A stretch of DNA of 64,000 nt from Augochlora pura (Eukaryota > Arthropoda > Insecta > Hymenoptera > Halictidae), in NCBI RefSeq assembly GCF_028453695.1, contig NC_135776.1:8006663-8070662 (forward strand), in the 5' to 3' direction. The notes below the pieces were generated by a model. That model did no database searches. It was not told the DNA's origin and saw only the letters and a program-made list of their open reading frames with translations. The position numbers were made by a program, and so were the translations under genes. This document shows positions 36,932 to 50,500 of this stretch, in pieces (within the stretch, counting starts at the first letter, position 1; each line of letters begins with the position of its first letter).

Positions 36932-37055
36932 CTCGGGAATCTGCTCGTTCAAGGCCTCGCACTTTTCTTGGTACACTCTGTAGATCGTCTGGCAAGCTTC
37001 TACTCTGTCCGCCGACATGCCCTTCCAGATAATTGGACGCACCCGGGGTACACTT
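36932..37055 (-). CDS. Candidate exon of an unrecognised minus-strand gene
   Basis: A strong acceptor with a T-rich tract (TGTTTTTCTTGGCACCAG) precedes a frame that reads SVPRVRPIIWKG, then MSADRVEACQTIYRVYQEKC and EALNEQIPE, ending at a GTAAAT donor in phase 0. Codon use and the helical, charged composition look protein-coding. The internal ATG could be the true start, with the upstream part as 5' UTR. If it is joined to the exons at 31.6-31.8 kb, the BED-WDR12 gene would lie in its intron on the opposite strand. Confidence 0.45.
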
Positions 37056-37654
37056 CTGGTGCCAAGAAAAACAGTCCCGAAAGGCGTCCACATTTCGCCA
37101 AGTAACTACCAGGCGAGCATGATACTTGAAGAGCAACGGGCTGATATCATACCGGCTGCACGATACTTTGCCCTCCTCGCGGCCCGACCGTTGCTCTTTG
37201 CGTTTCATGCTCGCCGAGTCCCCGATTGGCCAATGTGGATGACTTTACGTCTTTTGATGGGCAGGTGAGGAGTCTTGGCGAGTGTCAACGATACCGTACG
37301 CGTGCATCGGAACATAATCGCGGCCGAAGACCAGTCCCCCTGGCCTTTTTCCTCGCATCTTCGGCGACGGGAACCCGCGGATCCGTTCGTGGAACGACGC
37401 GTAATGTCACCGCAAGGATTCCGCGAGCCGCGGATTTGCCACCAGGCGATCATATCGCCGCAGGAATTATGAAAAAGACCAAACATAACTGTATATTATT
37501 GTCTACTCCCCTCTTACACGCTGGGGCAATTGAAACATGGCGGGAAATCTCTGCCTACAATGCCGGTGACGTGTTTCGTGCGTGACAGTGCTCCGAGGAC
37601 GTCACCGAAATTCACTTAGACGCGCATGATATGAGATTTCTTTCTTTCCAACAA

Positions 37655-38030
37655 AATACTTATTAGGGTGATAATTGCATGTACAATCATTTTTATGCAT
37701 TTTTCCATAATAATGCAACAATTCTTACGTATAATGCAATTATACTATAATAATATAATAGTATTTTATTTATTTTTATGTATTCTTCATTTGTTCATCA
37801 TCATCATTTTTTATATACAATTATGCAATAATAATATATCAATAACTATTAAGCATAATGCAATTATACGACAATAATATGTCATTCATTTTCATGCATT
37901 CTTCATTTGTTGTTCATCATCATCATTTTTATGTATAATACAATTATACAATAACAGTATATCAATATAATTCTTATGCATAATGTAATTATGGTATTTA
38001 ATCTGTATGTATTCTTCGTTTGTTCTTATT
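37655..38030. repeat. About 120-bp degenerate tandem repeat, 3 copies
   Basis: Units contain TTATGTATTCTTCATTTGTT followed by CATCATCATTTTT and ATAATGCAATTATA. Nothing else is seen in 37,056-38,526 except a GC-rich stretch to 37,590 with chance frames. Confidence 0.7.
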
Positions 38031-38526
38031 GGAGTATCAATACGTAACAGAAGCAAATCAATGTTCTCAGAACTGACTCGTAAACCAAGATAGCAAATTA
38101 TACTATGTATCATTGCTTGGTCTCAAGGTTAGGAATTCGGAGCTGTAGAGTTTAATCATAACCAGAGATACAAGCGACCTAAATTCCAATATTAGTTGCT
38201 GTTGAAGATTCGTTCCGCAAAGACTTTCCTATAGTACCGCGAAATAAAGTAATTTTCTTACCATATTAACATTACCGTATTAATCAATCTTAAACAGCAA
38301 ATATTGTCTCTTGATTTCGCACCAAAAAGAGGAAGAAACTCATGGGGCATCCTAATGTCAAAAACCACCGCAGCTTCCACATTAAAACCAATGCAGAATG
38401 AGAAACAGCCTCAAGTTATCGATATCTCGTTCGCATAGCTGTGTTATTCAGAATTCAGATAAGTCGACTTAGCGTTTACGTCGAGATTCCGGACGGGTGA
38501 CCACGTGCATTCTGATCTCAACTTAC

Positions 38527-38686
38527 AAGCGGTAGGCTAACATGATCGGCGAGGAGGTCGATGCGCGCGCGCATGGCTGCATCGCCGTCGGCGGAACGGT
38601 ACGCCTCGACAGAACACGTGGCCTTGGTAGCAGGAGCTCAGGAATACCAGTTGGCGGTGATAGAACTCCACGTGTCGCATGTGTTC
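38527..38686 (-). CDS. Possible upstream exon of the same minus-strand gene, or 5' UTR
   Basis: A CTTCCACCAG acceptor and a perfect GTAAGT donor bound 160 bases. One frame is open and ends in phase 2, which fits the phase of the exon at 37055. The encoded sequence is proline-, arginine- and serine-rich with no homology I recognise, so it may be untranslated. Confidence 0.25.
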
Positions 38687-40079
38687 CTGGTGGAAGCGCG
38701 GGCTCCTTATTTGGTTGTAGGCGGATGGCATCCTCTCTTTCTCTCCCCCCCCCCCCCCCTTTAACGCGGCGACCCCACCTTTCCTGTTCCCACTACCCGC
38801 ATTGATTTTATGCATTACTGCATACATTCTGTGCCTGTGTGTATGACACACGCGGCGCATGATGCAGCTAGCACGATGCCACATTGACAATCGTATGCAA
38901 TGGCATATAGTTTGCATAATCTCGCATACGGTCTGCGTAGTCACTAAATGTGGCAACTGCATGAAGTTCCGCAGTCTATTGATGAACAGTTTAATCGGAT
39001 TAACGTTAGTTGGGTTTGGCAAAATTGCCTTTCTTAGTCACGATTATTAATTTTAGTTAGCATTTATGATTATCTATTTATTTAGTCAATAGTCATTTCA
39101 CATATTGAGAATTACTTTTTGTTTTAAAATGATGTTTTACTGCATTTAATTCTAAATGTAGCAAAAATTCTAAGAGCTAATTTTTTACATAAAAATGATC
39201 CAATAATTACATAACGACGCTGTATAGACTGCGGCAGATCAATTTCTTTATTTTTTTTTTTTAAGTAGTATTTTATTTATAAATTCCTCTTTATGTATAA
39301 ATTTGTTTCATATATTGCTAAGATTTTTTCTCGTTAAAATAGGGCCGTGGATGATGCATTTTAAACCATAATTATTTATATGAAATTCCAAAGTAATGTT
39401 TCTGAATTTTCTAGTATTGAATGAATTTTTCTGGTAAGTAAAAGATATTATTATACATAAAAACTATTTTCTTAACAAAATACTCAATTTAAAAATAAAT
39501 TTTCAATGATAACACTATAATAAATTATACAACAACGAGAAAAATAAATTATAAAAAAAAGAAATAAGAAAGAAATCGGTAAATTATGATATAATCCTAA
39601 AATAATCCATATAGATTTATAATTTGTAACAATTTCCTTTAATAAAGGTTATTAACAAGTTTCTGATGGCAATATTGTCATAGCACTAACTATAAAATAA
39701 AGGAATGAAGTAATCAATCATTTCGACTGGTTTACCAATTTTAATGTCAAGGTTTCGCTTTTATCTACAGCTGTGATACTCAATATAGATAAGTCTACAT
39801 TTACTGTTTCAAATCTTTATTTACGTCATCGACGCGTACTTGCTTATCTCCTTATCTATCGAGAAGCTTATCTTTCTGCTCTATATCTCGAGTTTTGTTT
39901 GAAATTCTTAATCCTTATTAGCACAATCATGTGTCTTTAATTGACCTCTCTTTATCATTTTTGATTGCGGTACATGTTTTAATAATTTCAGGTTATCTAC
40001 TATCTTGAGAATAAGTGTCAGATGAGGACATATGTACTTCCATCACTCTTATGGAATGAACAAAGATTAATTATTGTAG

Positions 40080-40335
40080 TAACTATTTTTATTATGTTGA
40101 AAATTATTATTATAGGGACCTTTATGTTGATGTTGGCTTAATTGGTTGCAATCTTAAAAATATAATACTATACATATACAATTAAATATTATGATCAACC
40201 GAAATACAATTTCTCTGTTCAGTAAAATTATAAATAACAATAATTATTTTTATTATGTTCGAAACTATTATTATAGGGACCATTACGTTGATGTTGGCTT
40301 AATTGGTTGCATTTCTAAAAATGTAATACTATTAT
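40080..40335. repeat. Tandem duplication of about 90-bp block
   Basis: ATTATTATAGGGACC followed by TTGATGTTGGCTTAATTGG occurs at about 40,105 and again at about 40,270, with similar flanks. Confidence 0.8.
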
Positions 40336-41452
40336 ACTAAAATTTCCGTCAGCAATAATGGTTATCGGTAAGGAGAACAAATTTCCTTCATCAACACTGA
40401 TTATTGCTAAGGAAAATTAACCTTCATGAATAACAATTACTGATAAGTAAAAAAATGTTTTTCCAAAACTTCTCTGAAAAATGATTTTTAACAAGTTACG
40501 TTGTTTTTATACCGACCATACCGGTTCCTACAGAGAGCGTCAAAAAATGCCGGCGTTTTGTGAACGACGTTTCAACAAATTACCGGACAAATATGTGTTT
40601 TAAAATACTGTTTGAGGTAATGTGATCTCGAATGTCTGTTTCCATACTTGTGAATCTCACGCACATCCTCGAGTTCGAGTATCACAGCATAGCATGCCCG
40701 CAACAACGTGGCCCAAGTGCCGGAATCCAGGCACATAACTCGGTTGGCCCGCGTTTTCGGTGATATCGAACGGGTTCCTCCTGGTCCCCTCTCCCCGGCC
40801 CCTTGCCCCCTTCGCCACGGGTTCCGTGGTCCGGAGAACTCTACTTTTGTGATAGTCCCCTGCCGCCCGTGTTGTCCGGCGCGTTGCCGAAATTTCGGGA
40901 TGATTGATGGCTATTGATGCGCCGGGCCAACCCTTCCCTATACCTGTGGATTTTGCACTGCGAAAACTGCCGGCTGTATTTGTTTTCGCGACAGTACATT
41001 ATTTCGTCCGTGTGTGAGTGCGTTCGTGTGAACCAGGAGCGAACCCGAGCTTTCCGTGCCCCCAGCCAGTAACGACAATTCTTTTATAATAATGCAAATT
41101 TTTGGAATTTATACTGTGCACTCTTTTTCATGATATTTTATAGTTATAATTCGTGCTGTAATTTGAATTGAATTTAAATGAATTTGTGATTTATGATTTT
41201 GGAATTTGTACTCTGTATTGTTGTTAATGATGATTTGTACTTTTGTTATTACATGCGTGGGGAGTTTAGAGATTGTAATTTTGTTTCATATTGATGATAT
41301 TATAAATAGTAGTATTATAAATTTATGTATATTATTTATAGTAATACAATATTGAAATTGCAAATGTATATTATATCGACTGCATCAATTTATAATATTA
41401 TAGTCTTGTTATTTAACTCTTCTATATTAATGTATACTTTCAGTGTACTATA

Positions 41453-41672
41453 CAGGGTATGGCATAACTGATGCTATAAACTGATGATGAGAAGTAGAAT
41501 TGGTGTGACATGACCAGACACGACGCTTGATTTCTATTCAGTAGTATTATACAATTTAATTTTCTCGAGAAGGGAGACTTGAAATTAATAAAATTTATTC
41601 TATATTTCCGACTTTTCCTTTAACGTAGAATCAACGCTTATATGATTGTTTCGTCCGTTACATAACATCCTG
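41453..41672. mobile_element. TA-flanked MITE with CAGGGTAT ends
   Basis: Left end CAGGGTATGGCATAACTGA and right end CGTTACATAACATCCTG are imperfect inverted repeats flanked by TA. No coding capacity. Confidence 0.6.
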
Positions 41673-41944
41673 TACATTCGGTGCAATTTACATATATTTC
41701 TTACGCAATTGTATAATTCATACAATATATGCAGCGTGTGAATTCGCTGTGTTAATTAATGTCTGTTGATTTATTTCAATTGATTTAACTTTAATTGATG
41801 GATGTAATAATTTAAAAGAATAACCTTAATGTAGTTTATTTATTAAAAGACATTAACTAGATTGAAATAGGGAAGACAACCGGATAATATAATAGTATAT
41901 TACAGTGATTTTTTAAACAATTTAGATTCTTAAACTTCAATGTT

Positions 41945-42190
41945 TATACAAGTTAAAAATATATATTTAGTATTTATATAACTCGAATATTTATATTCAA
42001 TATTTATGTCCCTTATTTATATATCTATAATATTTCTATTTATTATTTCTATATCTCGAATATTTATATTCTATGTTTATATATTCATATTTATATTTAG
42101 CATTTATATAATTCGAATATTTATATTCAATATTTATACAACTCGAACATCTATATTCAATATTTATATATCTCTAATAAATATAAATAT
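41945..42190. repeat. AT-rich tandem array of about 30 bp
   Basis: About eight units of TTTATATTCAATATTTATA with ACTCGAA spacers. The isoleucine/phenylalanine-rich frame is an artefact. Confidence 0.8.
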
Positions 42191-44929
42191 TTGTTAATTC
42201 TAAAGTAAATTCTAGATACAAAATAATTTATATAACACTATCTAAATTCTGTCTATAATGATTCCAAACTGCTGCAACATAAAATAATGTTACACTTTAA
42301 ACAACATTTCCGTACAATTCATACAAGTACTTAACTTTCGTATAACTATTATTATCGATATATTCTACCGCCGTTTTACAACAATCCCTTTTCTTACCAC
42401 ATACTTCAAATCATCCCAATAAAGTTCCAGTTCCCTAACAGATTTTCTCGTATTCCAGCCCAACAATCAAAGTTGCATTCTCGGTGCAGCACCATAAGCG
42501 CAATCATTTGGAACGTAAGAAACGCGAGGCCCTTCGACTACGTTTCGACGTAGGTCCGTTCGGTTTTTCGAAGTGTCCCATTAGGGTAGCAAAAGGGATC
42601 CTATGCTGTTCGCTGCAAGAGGTGGTATCCGATTTGCACGGTTCAGCGTTGCATGCGGTGCAACATTTTCACCGAACTGCAGCCCGGCGGGAGAAAGGGC
42701 GTTCCGGAAGGGAAAGGGAACGGGAAAGGGGGTGGCAGCCGTGGGGAGGGGTAGAACCCAGCGTCTATGAAAAGGTCAAAGGTTCCAGGTGTGTTTGCGT
42801 TTCGTGTACTGGTGTTACAGGTGCAGCCTCTTCCGCAGCTCTGCTCGCCGTTGCATCAGCAACATGTGTGTTCTTTATTAACAACAATTAACATTTACCC
42901 ATTGTTTAAAAACCGATACATCGCATCGGCTATTCGTTTTAATGGGCAGCCGGCTGGCTCCATGATCGTCTTGAACAGCCTACCGAATCGTCGTCGAGGA
43001 TCCCCGTGAAGTCGTAAAAACCGACCGCCGGATTTTGTTTATTGCATATTTGCAACATACTAAAAATGTTGTAAAACGGACGGGGCGCTGTAACACGATG
43101 CCCGAGCTCTGTTACACGAGAGTGTCTATGCATATTATTCTATGTTATAATAATAAAATATAATAATAATTCTTCGCTATCAATCCCTTTGGTCTCTTCG
43201 TTTCTTAAGTTCGCTTCCTTTTTGTAACGGCTGCTATAGTATTTATTTATTACATTTCACAAAATGTTTATAATTTATTTAGCAATTTTTATAAGGTCCT
43301 GCTGAATTAATGTTATAAAAATCAATCGATAATATTTATTTGACTTCATCGTCGGTTATTACGGGTGTATTAATATGCCACGTGCGTATTGCTAATGATT
43401 CTTTCCTTGGAAATCTGCAATTGTTATAAATATTTAATAGATATTTATATATGTAACAATTATTATGCGATATTGTAAATTTCGTTGTGAATAATATTTA
43501 TTAATACATTTAATTCGGTGAAAATTTAATTCATTGTCGAACGGTCTCCGTTCTTTGTTCCGAATGCGTTTTTCAATGCAAACTTTTACAGAAACTTTTC
43601 AAGTATGTCTAGTAATAATTGTTTGCGCAAGTTTCGCGAACTCGATTTACAGCAAATAACCGGTTGATAAGGTTTCGCGATAGTAGGAGAGTATCGACAA
43701 AAATTGGTACCACGGTCCCGGTCCTGTAGTTACATGTAACGGCTGGCGCGAGTTACTGTATTATAATTTTCATTACACTACTGAAAATACAGAAAATATC
43801 CATACTCCTTTATTCTGTCTAATGAGAATGCACTGGACAACTTTCGTTAACTAATTACGAGCAAATTATATTATACATTAATATACTGACTTATTTTTCA
43901 TCTGGAATAATCATTTACGTCAATATTTTATAAATTGTTATAAATTGTTTAAATAGTTCTACGGGCTGCGAATTTATTTTTAGGATATACATTTATAAGT
44001 TCTTCTATATCAATTAAAATATAACAATATTTGTTTTGAGTTCTTAAAAATGTGCTTAAGTTTAAAACTGCCTAAATTAGTAGTTGAAATAATTAATTTT
44101 TATAGTAAATAAGAAGCAGTGCACGTCTTTCTGTTTTTCAGTTCATAAATTTACGAAAAATAATATATTACAATTATATTTTAATATTCAAAAGCGTAAA
44201 TAAAGAAAAATAGTATATATTTTTATATTCTACAATTAATATATCAGTAAAAAGTATTTATTAAAATTACATCTTATGATTTTCAATTTGCGACCTCGCC
44301 CTTACTGGAAAACCTCATTTATTTTTGCAAAATTATTAATAAATAAGAAACAATACATATTTTCAACTTCTCCATGTAATATATCAATAAAAATTGTTTA
44401 TTAATATTATATTTATTTGTAATATATAGTTTGTAGCCTCGTGTATACTAAGAGAATTGTTTTATTTACGCGAAAACATTAAATGTATCAGCGATACACG
44501 TGGCCATCGTGATTCGCGAATCAGCCATTGCCATCGCATATTTCGCACGTCGGCGATTTCGCAGTCGGCGAACCAGCAGGCAACTCCTGTTTTCCCAATC
44601 CAAAGATTTACCAGTCTCCGGTTATGTTTGATGCACCATTATGGTCTTGATTACGGTAGGTTAGTTGCATCGGTAACGTCACGTGTCGTCGTAACACGTC
44701 ATAGAAGTTTGTATCGTTGAGTCTCGTCCGTGTGACACGTGTAAACACACCAAAGGCCACAGTATAATACGCCTACGTCGCTCGGACTGGAACGGAATCA
44801 GCGGCCGACGCGGGAACTTGTTTTCGCGTCGGTTCTACAGGTATTCTGTAATAGAGTCGGGAATGTTTTTGTAATAACACAATATAAAATGTTATGTTAA
44901 TTATAAAATAAAACAGCATGTTAATTTAA

Positions 44930-45480
44930 AAGGATCAAATAAAATGGTATGTTATTTGTCACCATGCTTTTGGTCACTTTAGAGATAATATTAGTCGAAA
45001 TATTATCTTAAATAATATGGCATTTTATTGTATAATTATTTGTATGCTTGTGGTCACTTTTGAGTTTACATTATTTAGAATATTATTTTAAAAATCATGT
45101 TATCTTATTCTATAATACTGACCTTTCTTGAGATAACATTATTTGAAATATTGTCTTAAATAACGTGGTACTTTATTTTATAATTATTTGCAAGCTTGTG
45201 GTCTCTTTTGCGATAACATTATTTGGAATATTATTTTATTCCATAATTACTTCCATGCCTTTGATAACATTTAAAATGACATTATATCAAACATTCTTTC
45301 AAATAGCATTATATTGTAATTATTTTAAATAACATGTTTTCTTTTATTTTATAATTATTTCTATGCCTTTAAACGCTTTAAAGATGTCATTATATGAAAC
45401 ATTCTCTCAAATAACATTATATTTTGTTTCATAATTATTTTCAAGCCTGCGATCACTTTTAAGCTATTAAGAGAAATATT
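44930..45480. repeat. Degenerate tandem array, about 75-105 bp period
   Basis: About six units containing ATTATTTGGAATATTATTTT, TTTATTTTATAATTATTT and GCTTGTGGTCACTTTTGAG, strongly diverged. Confidence 0.65.
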
Positions 45481-46536
45481 GAAAATATCATTTATTAAAA
45501 TGACAGTAGTATTACAATAATTAAAAATTTTCATTTTCGTATGTTATTTTTCGAAGATTAGAATGAAAATGAAGTTCTCTTTATCAAGAAAAAGAGTACT
45601 CAGTGACAAAAGTAAATAAAATGCAACGAAGGCCTAAATTAAATGTATTGCAATAAATGATTCTTGAAAAAAATGTTCATTAAAGTCGAAGAATGATACT
45701 GCACATACGTACAATAAATCTAATAGATAAGGTAACAATACGAATAAAATGATAACATATCATCATATTAAATATAATTATCATATTAAATAAGTTTCTT
45801 TTACTATATTCACATACCAGTGTATTATTTAATATGATAATATATAAAAATATCGTTTAGTTTATTAAAAAAAAAAGAAGATTACGATAAAAATTGTCAA
45901 GAAAATCTCCTGAAAATTGTATAAAAAATTAAATTCAGAATAATATTTAGGGAGTTTTGAAAATGTTGATCTGGTAAAAGAAGTACAATCTCGGATTTTA
46001 CACGTATATATTTACAACGTAATTATAAATATCGTAGCACTGGAGTTTAACAGTCACAATGAAAAAATTGGTCGTCGTTATTAATTTTTAGTCGTTCATT
46101 TTCAGACGGCAGTCGTTAACGTTCTCGAAACTACGTGTCATTCGTTATTAATAAATAAATCAACTACTTTTCACATTCCGATGTATTCGCGTGTAGTGTC
46201 TTACTTTAATTCCTATCGCGTAAGAAAAACTAGTTAACAATTAACAAAAGTATTATCAAAGTAACAGCACGTAAAGTTCGTCATTAACCGAATCACCTGA
46301 ACTATGGAACACACGACGAAATAAATTACTAGTAGTCGGTTAGTTATTATACTATTTCCTTAGATCGTACAACGTCGTTCGTAACAAAATTAATTGAACA
46401 AAGTGTATATAAATAGATTCTATTAAACATGTGTACAGCTTTCATGGATGAAACAATGCGATGAATCTGCGATCATAAATCTATTACTATTCGATCTTAA
46501 TAAAATCCGTTTCTATGGGTATCTACAATAATTGTA

Positions 46537-46690
46537 CGGGGTGTCTTCGAAATCGATTAAGCGGTGATTCTACATGCTGAAAATAATTTCAAAGAATTGT
46601 TAACATTTTCTCGAACAAAAACCTGTTATACTCTCTTTCCCAAATACTTTACCACGTACAAATGTTAGCCTGTATTTCGAAGACACCCTG
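46537..46690. mobile_element. TA-flanked MITE with CGGGGTGTCTTCGAAAT ends
   Basis: Inverted ends of about 18 bases (GGGGTGTCTTCGAAAT and ATTTCGAAGACACCC) flanked by TA at 46535-46536 and 46691-46692. 154 bp with no transposase. Related in terminal motif to the elements at 41,453 and 62,528. Confidence 0.8.
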
Positions 46691-47531
46691 TACAACGAAC
46701 AAACATTCCAAGATGAACAAATACTCCAAGATACTTCTTATCGTTAATTAGTTATATGTTTCGATTAAGAAATGAACTTTTAAATATTCCGATATGATTA
46801 TATTGCAGCTTGCAATACGATATATTTATAATATTTAATTACGATATCACCGAATCATAGTTTTCGCTAATTCCAAGTACACATACACATCGTACACTTC
46901 TCTCCCTCATAAATATCTAAAGAACCGACCGCAAATGCCATCGGCAAATCCGTATACTACATTTAAAACTTTATGGTGACACCTAACCGGTTTCAACAAT
47001 TCCAAAAATCTACTTTCAGGACGGTAACTCTGCGTTTTGTGCGTAAAGTGATCATCATCGTAGCAAATTCAATATAAGATAACATTAAAAGATAACGTTC
47101 TATCTGCAAACGGGAAAGAATTAATTTATTATATATTTAATAATTTATATATATATTTGAATGATTTTTTAATTAAATTAAGATTTAATTGATATTTGCA
47201 AATTAAATATCAATTTAATTTGTAACGTATTATGCATCAATTAAAATAAAATTTGACTAACTCTACAATTCTCCTAAAAGGAGTTGCTTTGCACCCAAAG
47301 ACCTCATCAATAGAATCGCGTCTTGCTCAAACTTTGCAGCCTCATGTTAGAGATTAAGAAAATGAAACACGCATTCTTGAATTTCGAAACGAAGCGAACT
47401 GAATAAATAACAGTTACATAACATGCATAGAACTGAGATCCATCGCCTTAAAATGACCGCTGTCGTATCAACCCCTACAATAAAACCGTCATTTTAAATC
47501 GCATCGGAAGTCCCAGCTTCATAGAACGAAT

Positions 47532-50500
47532 TCAAGATGGAGGAGTAGTGCTGTCAGCTCGAAGCTGCGAAGGCGCAGCCTCGCTGTACGCAATATCGAA
47601 AACGCTCTTCTTCTCTAGCAGCTGTTGGTGCCTCAGCCTTGCGCCACCTTGCAGGGGTATCGCAATGCCAGAGTCGAAGTCCTCGTCAACACGTTGATGT
47701 TCCAGGGTGGGACCAGCTTCGAAGTGCTCGGGAGACAGCTGAGGCGACGGATGCGGAGCCGGCGGCGGATGCAGATAGAATGGCGCCGGCAGTTTCTCGT
47801 ATTTGTACTCGGAATGCTGCACTAGGTGGTGCTTGGGATCTGCTGGAGCTGCGGCAGGCGGCGATGTTGCGAATATCTGAACGGGAGGATCTTCGTTCTT
47901 TCCGCCCTCGGCTTTCCTCAGCTTCCTGCCTTGCCGGACGATGGCCTTCAGCTGCTCGGACTCGACGTTGATCAGCGGCTTGACCCTTCGTTTGCCTCGC
48001 GACGAGGCCGCCTCGGCTTGCTCCTTCCTCCTCTCCTCTTTGCTCCTCTGAACTCTCATGCTCCTTCTGAGCCACCTGGGCAGCTGGCTCTCGTCGTCCG
48101 ACGCCCTCATTTCGGCCCTCCTCCTCTCCATCTCCTCGCGGTTCTTCTTGTACCAGGCCATGTACTTCGGCTGCGCCTTGCTCGTGTCGATCTCGCCGGC
48201 CTTGGTCGTGGGCCCGTGCTTCTCTTTGGACGGCGTCGCGTGCTTATCCACGCTGCCCTTCCTCTCCCTAGGTCTCACGGTCGGCTGCTTCTGACGCTGC
48301 TCTTCCTCGACCTTCCTCGGTCGACCGCGTTTCAACTGGTCGCTCTCGAACTTCCTGCGAGGCCTGTGGCGAGTCTGCTGCATCTGCTCCTGCAAGTGCA
48401 GGGCCTTCTCCTCGGAGGACTCTTCGGAAGAACTCTTCTTCTTTCGCGCGACTGGAAGCCTTCTCTTCTCTACTCCTTTCGCCTTCCTCTCGGGCTTCGG
48501 GCTAACAGGCTTGACGGTCTTCGGGACTGGTGGCAGATCTTTGATTCGAGGAGAAGGACTCTTCTCCTTTCTTGCGCTGGAAGATGAACCGTCCGACGCC
48601 GACATCGAGCAACCTCCCCGCGTGTCCTCTTTGTCTATCCTCGTATCTAGTTTTGTCACTTGTGCACTAGGGGATGGAGTGTCTTCGTCGCACTCGGTGT
48701 CTTCATCCCTCGTTGCCTCGATCCGAGACATTGGAAGACCCTCGTCTCTCACCAGCTCGATGGTTAGCAACGTATCGTCCTCGTCGTCTAGGCTCTGTGG
48801 ATCAGTGATCTCCATCGCTTGAATAGACTCTATGTTCAGCGACTCCCGACTCCGATGCCTCGGCGTCTGGTACGGTCTCGTGGTTAGCGTCGTCTTCCTG
48901 GAAACATCACTCGATGAATCACTGTCGTCTAAATCGTCCTGATGCGTTACTTCGGTAAAAAGAGGCAGGCTTACTTCTGGGTAATCATCCACGACGTATC
49001 TTCCCTTCTTCTCCGCTAAATCGTCCTCCTCTTCGTTCGTTTTTCCTTGTTTATCGGTTGGTTCTTCAGCAGCTGCCGCTTCCTGTCTTCTTCTCTCTTC
49101 GGACAAGAATGCTGCGATGCTCTCGTCCACTACGATGAAACTCTGCTTGTCGATGAAGCGGTCTAGTTCCGTCTGTTCCTCGGGTCTGGACGTCTTCTTA
49201 GAATCCTTCGGGGAGGCTAATAGCAACTTGTCTTTGCTCGCTTCTTCAGACATTGTTTGGTGATCGGTTGCTTGGGACTCGCTGCTTGCTGCGCTTGGAG
49301 ATTCTTCTTGGTCGTCTTTCTTCAAGGTTGATTCTTTATATATTTTTTCGGATAGTCCTCCAGGCAATGTTTCTTCAAGTAATTTAAATTCTTGTGGCTT
49401 TGTATCTAATGCATCTTTTTCGTGGTCTGATATGTCTCTATCTGCTGATACTTCACTGATCAATGTGAAAGCCTTCTCTTTCGTATCTTCGTCTGATTTT
49501 CTCGAATCGGTTGGATCACTAGTTGCTCCATCTGATCCACTAACAATCTTATCAACTGCTTCTTTAGCTTCGTGGAATTCATCTGTCTTCTTCGTTCCGT
49601 CTTTCTTCATTTGGTCCTGCTCTGTCTGCTGCAGAGATCTAAGCACATCCGAATGAAAGGGTTTATCGATATCGACCGTCGATGTGGAAGGGACTTCAGT
49701 ATGGTCGTCGATTATACTGCCAGAAGCAGTACTTTCTTTTCTCATTGCTTCACTGCTAGGATCAGCTGACGTTTCAGCTGCCATAGATTTTGTTTCGTTG
49801 TCGATGAACTTCATGCTTGCTTGCTTATGGTCTAACAAGTGAACTGCTTCAGCCACTTCTAAAAAAACGCCTTCAGGCTTGCTTGGCTGATGCTTTAATT
49901 TTGACTCTTCTTGTGGTGTCTCTTCATGTGGTGTCTCTTTTTGTGCTGTCTCTTCTCGTGGTGTCTCTTCTTGTGATGTCTCTTTTTGTGGTGACTCTTC
50001 TTTTATTGTCTCCTCAACAACGATTGGTGCTTCCGTAACACTTTCTTCTTTAATAGCTTGTTCTTCAGGTCGAGGTTCCAAAGAATCCTCTTGCTTGCTC
50101 GCTGCTGTGTCATCAAACGTTCTTGGACTACTATCTTCATCCGTTTTATCTTTGGGAAGGTCACTCTTTTCTTCACTGATCAATTCTTGATATTTAACTG
50201 TCGATACATCTGTCATACGTTCATCTTTCTCATCGCTGTGATCAGCAGCTGCTTTCATCTCTCTTCCCTTCTCTTCATCGTCAACTCCTGGTTTCTCACC
50301 CGAAAGAATCATTTCATGCTCATCACTTACGTCTCCCCGTTTTTTAACCACTTCCTCTGCTGTTAAGTATTTTTCTTTACCTTCATCTGCCACGATTTGT
50401 TCCTTTTCACTGACTTTATCAATCTGAATGTCTTCCGAAGCAGCTTCTTCCTTTCCATCAGAAGCTGCTGCCTTCTCTAAAAAAGTATGATCTTCATCGG

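Larger units (their letters stand above)
38687..47531. other. Gene-poor intergenic region
   Basis: About 8.8 kb with no confirmed gene. It contains a poly-C run at about 38,745-38,759, GC-richer islands at 40,680-41,070, 42,480-43,130 and 44,480-44,840, and the repeats listed separately. The last few hundred bases should include the cadherin 3' UTR; one minus-strand AATAAA lies near 47,125-47,130. Confidence 0.55.

Noticed and set aside
38537..39022. 161-codon minus-strand frame
   Set aside because: It passes through a poly-C run and has no recognisable domain. Only the splice-bounded part in another frame (38527-38686) was kept as a weak candidate.
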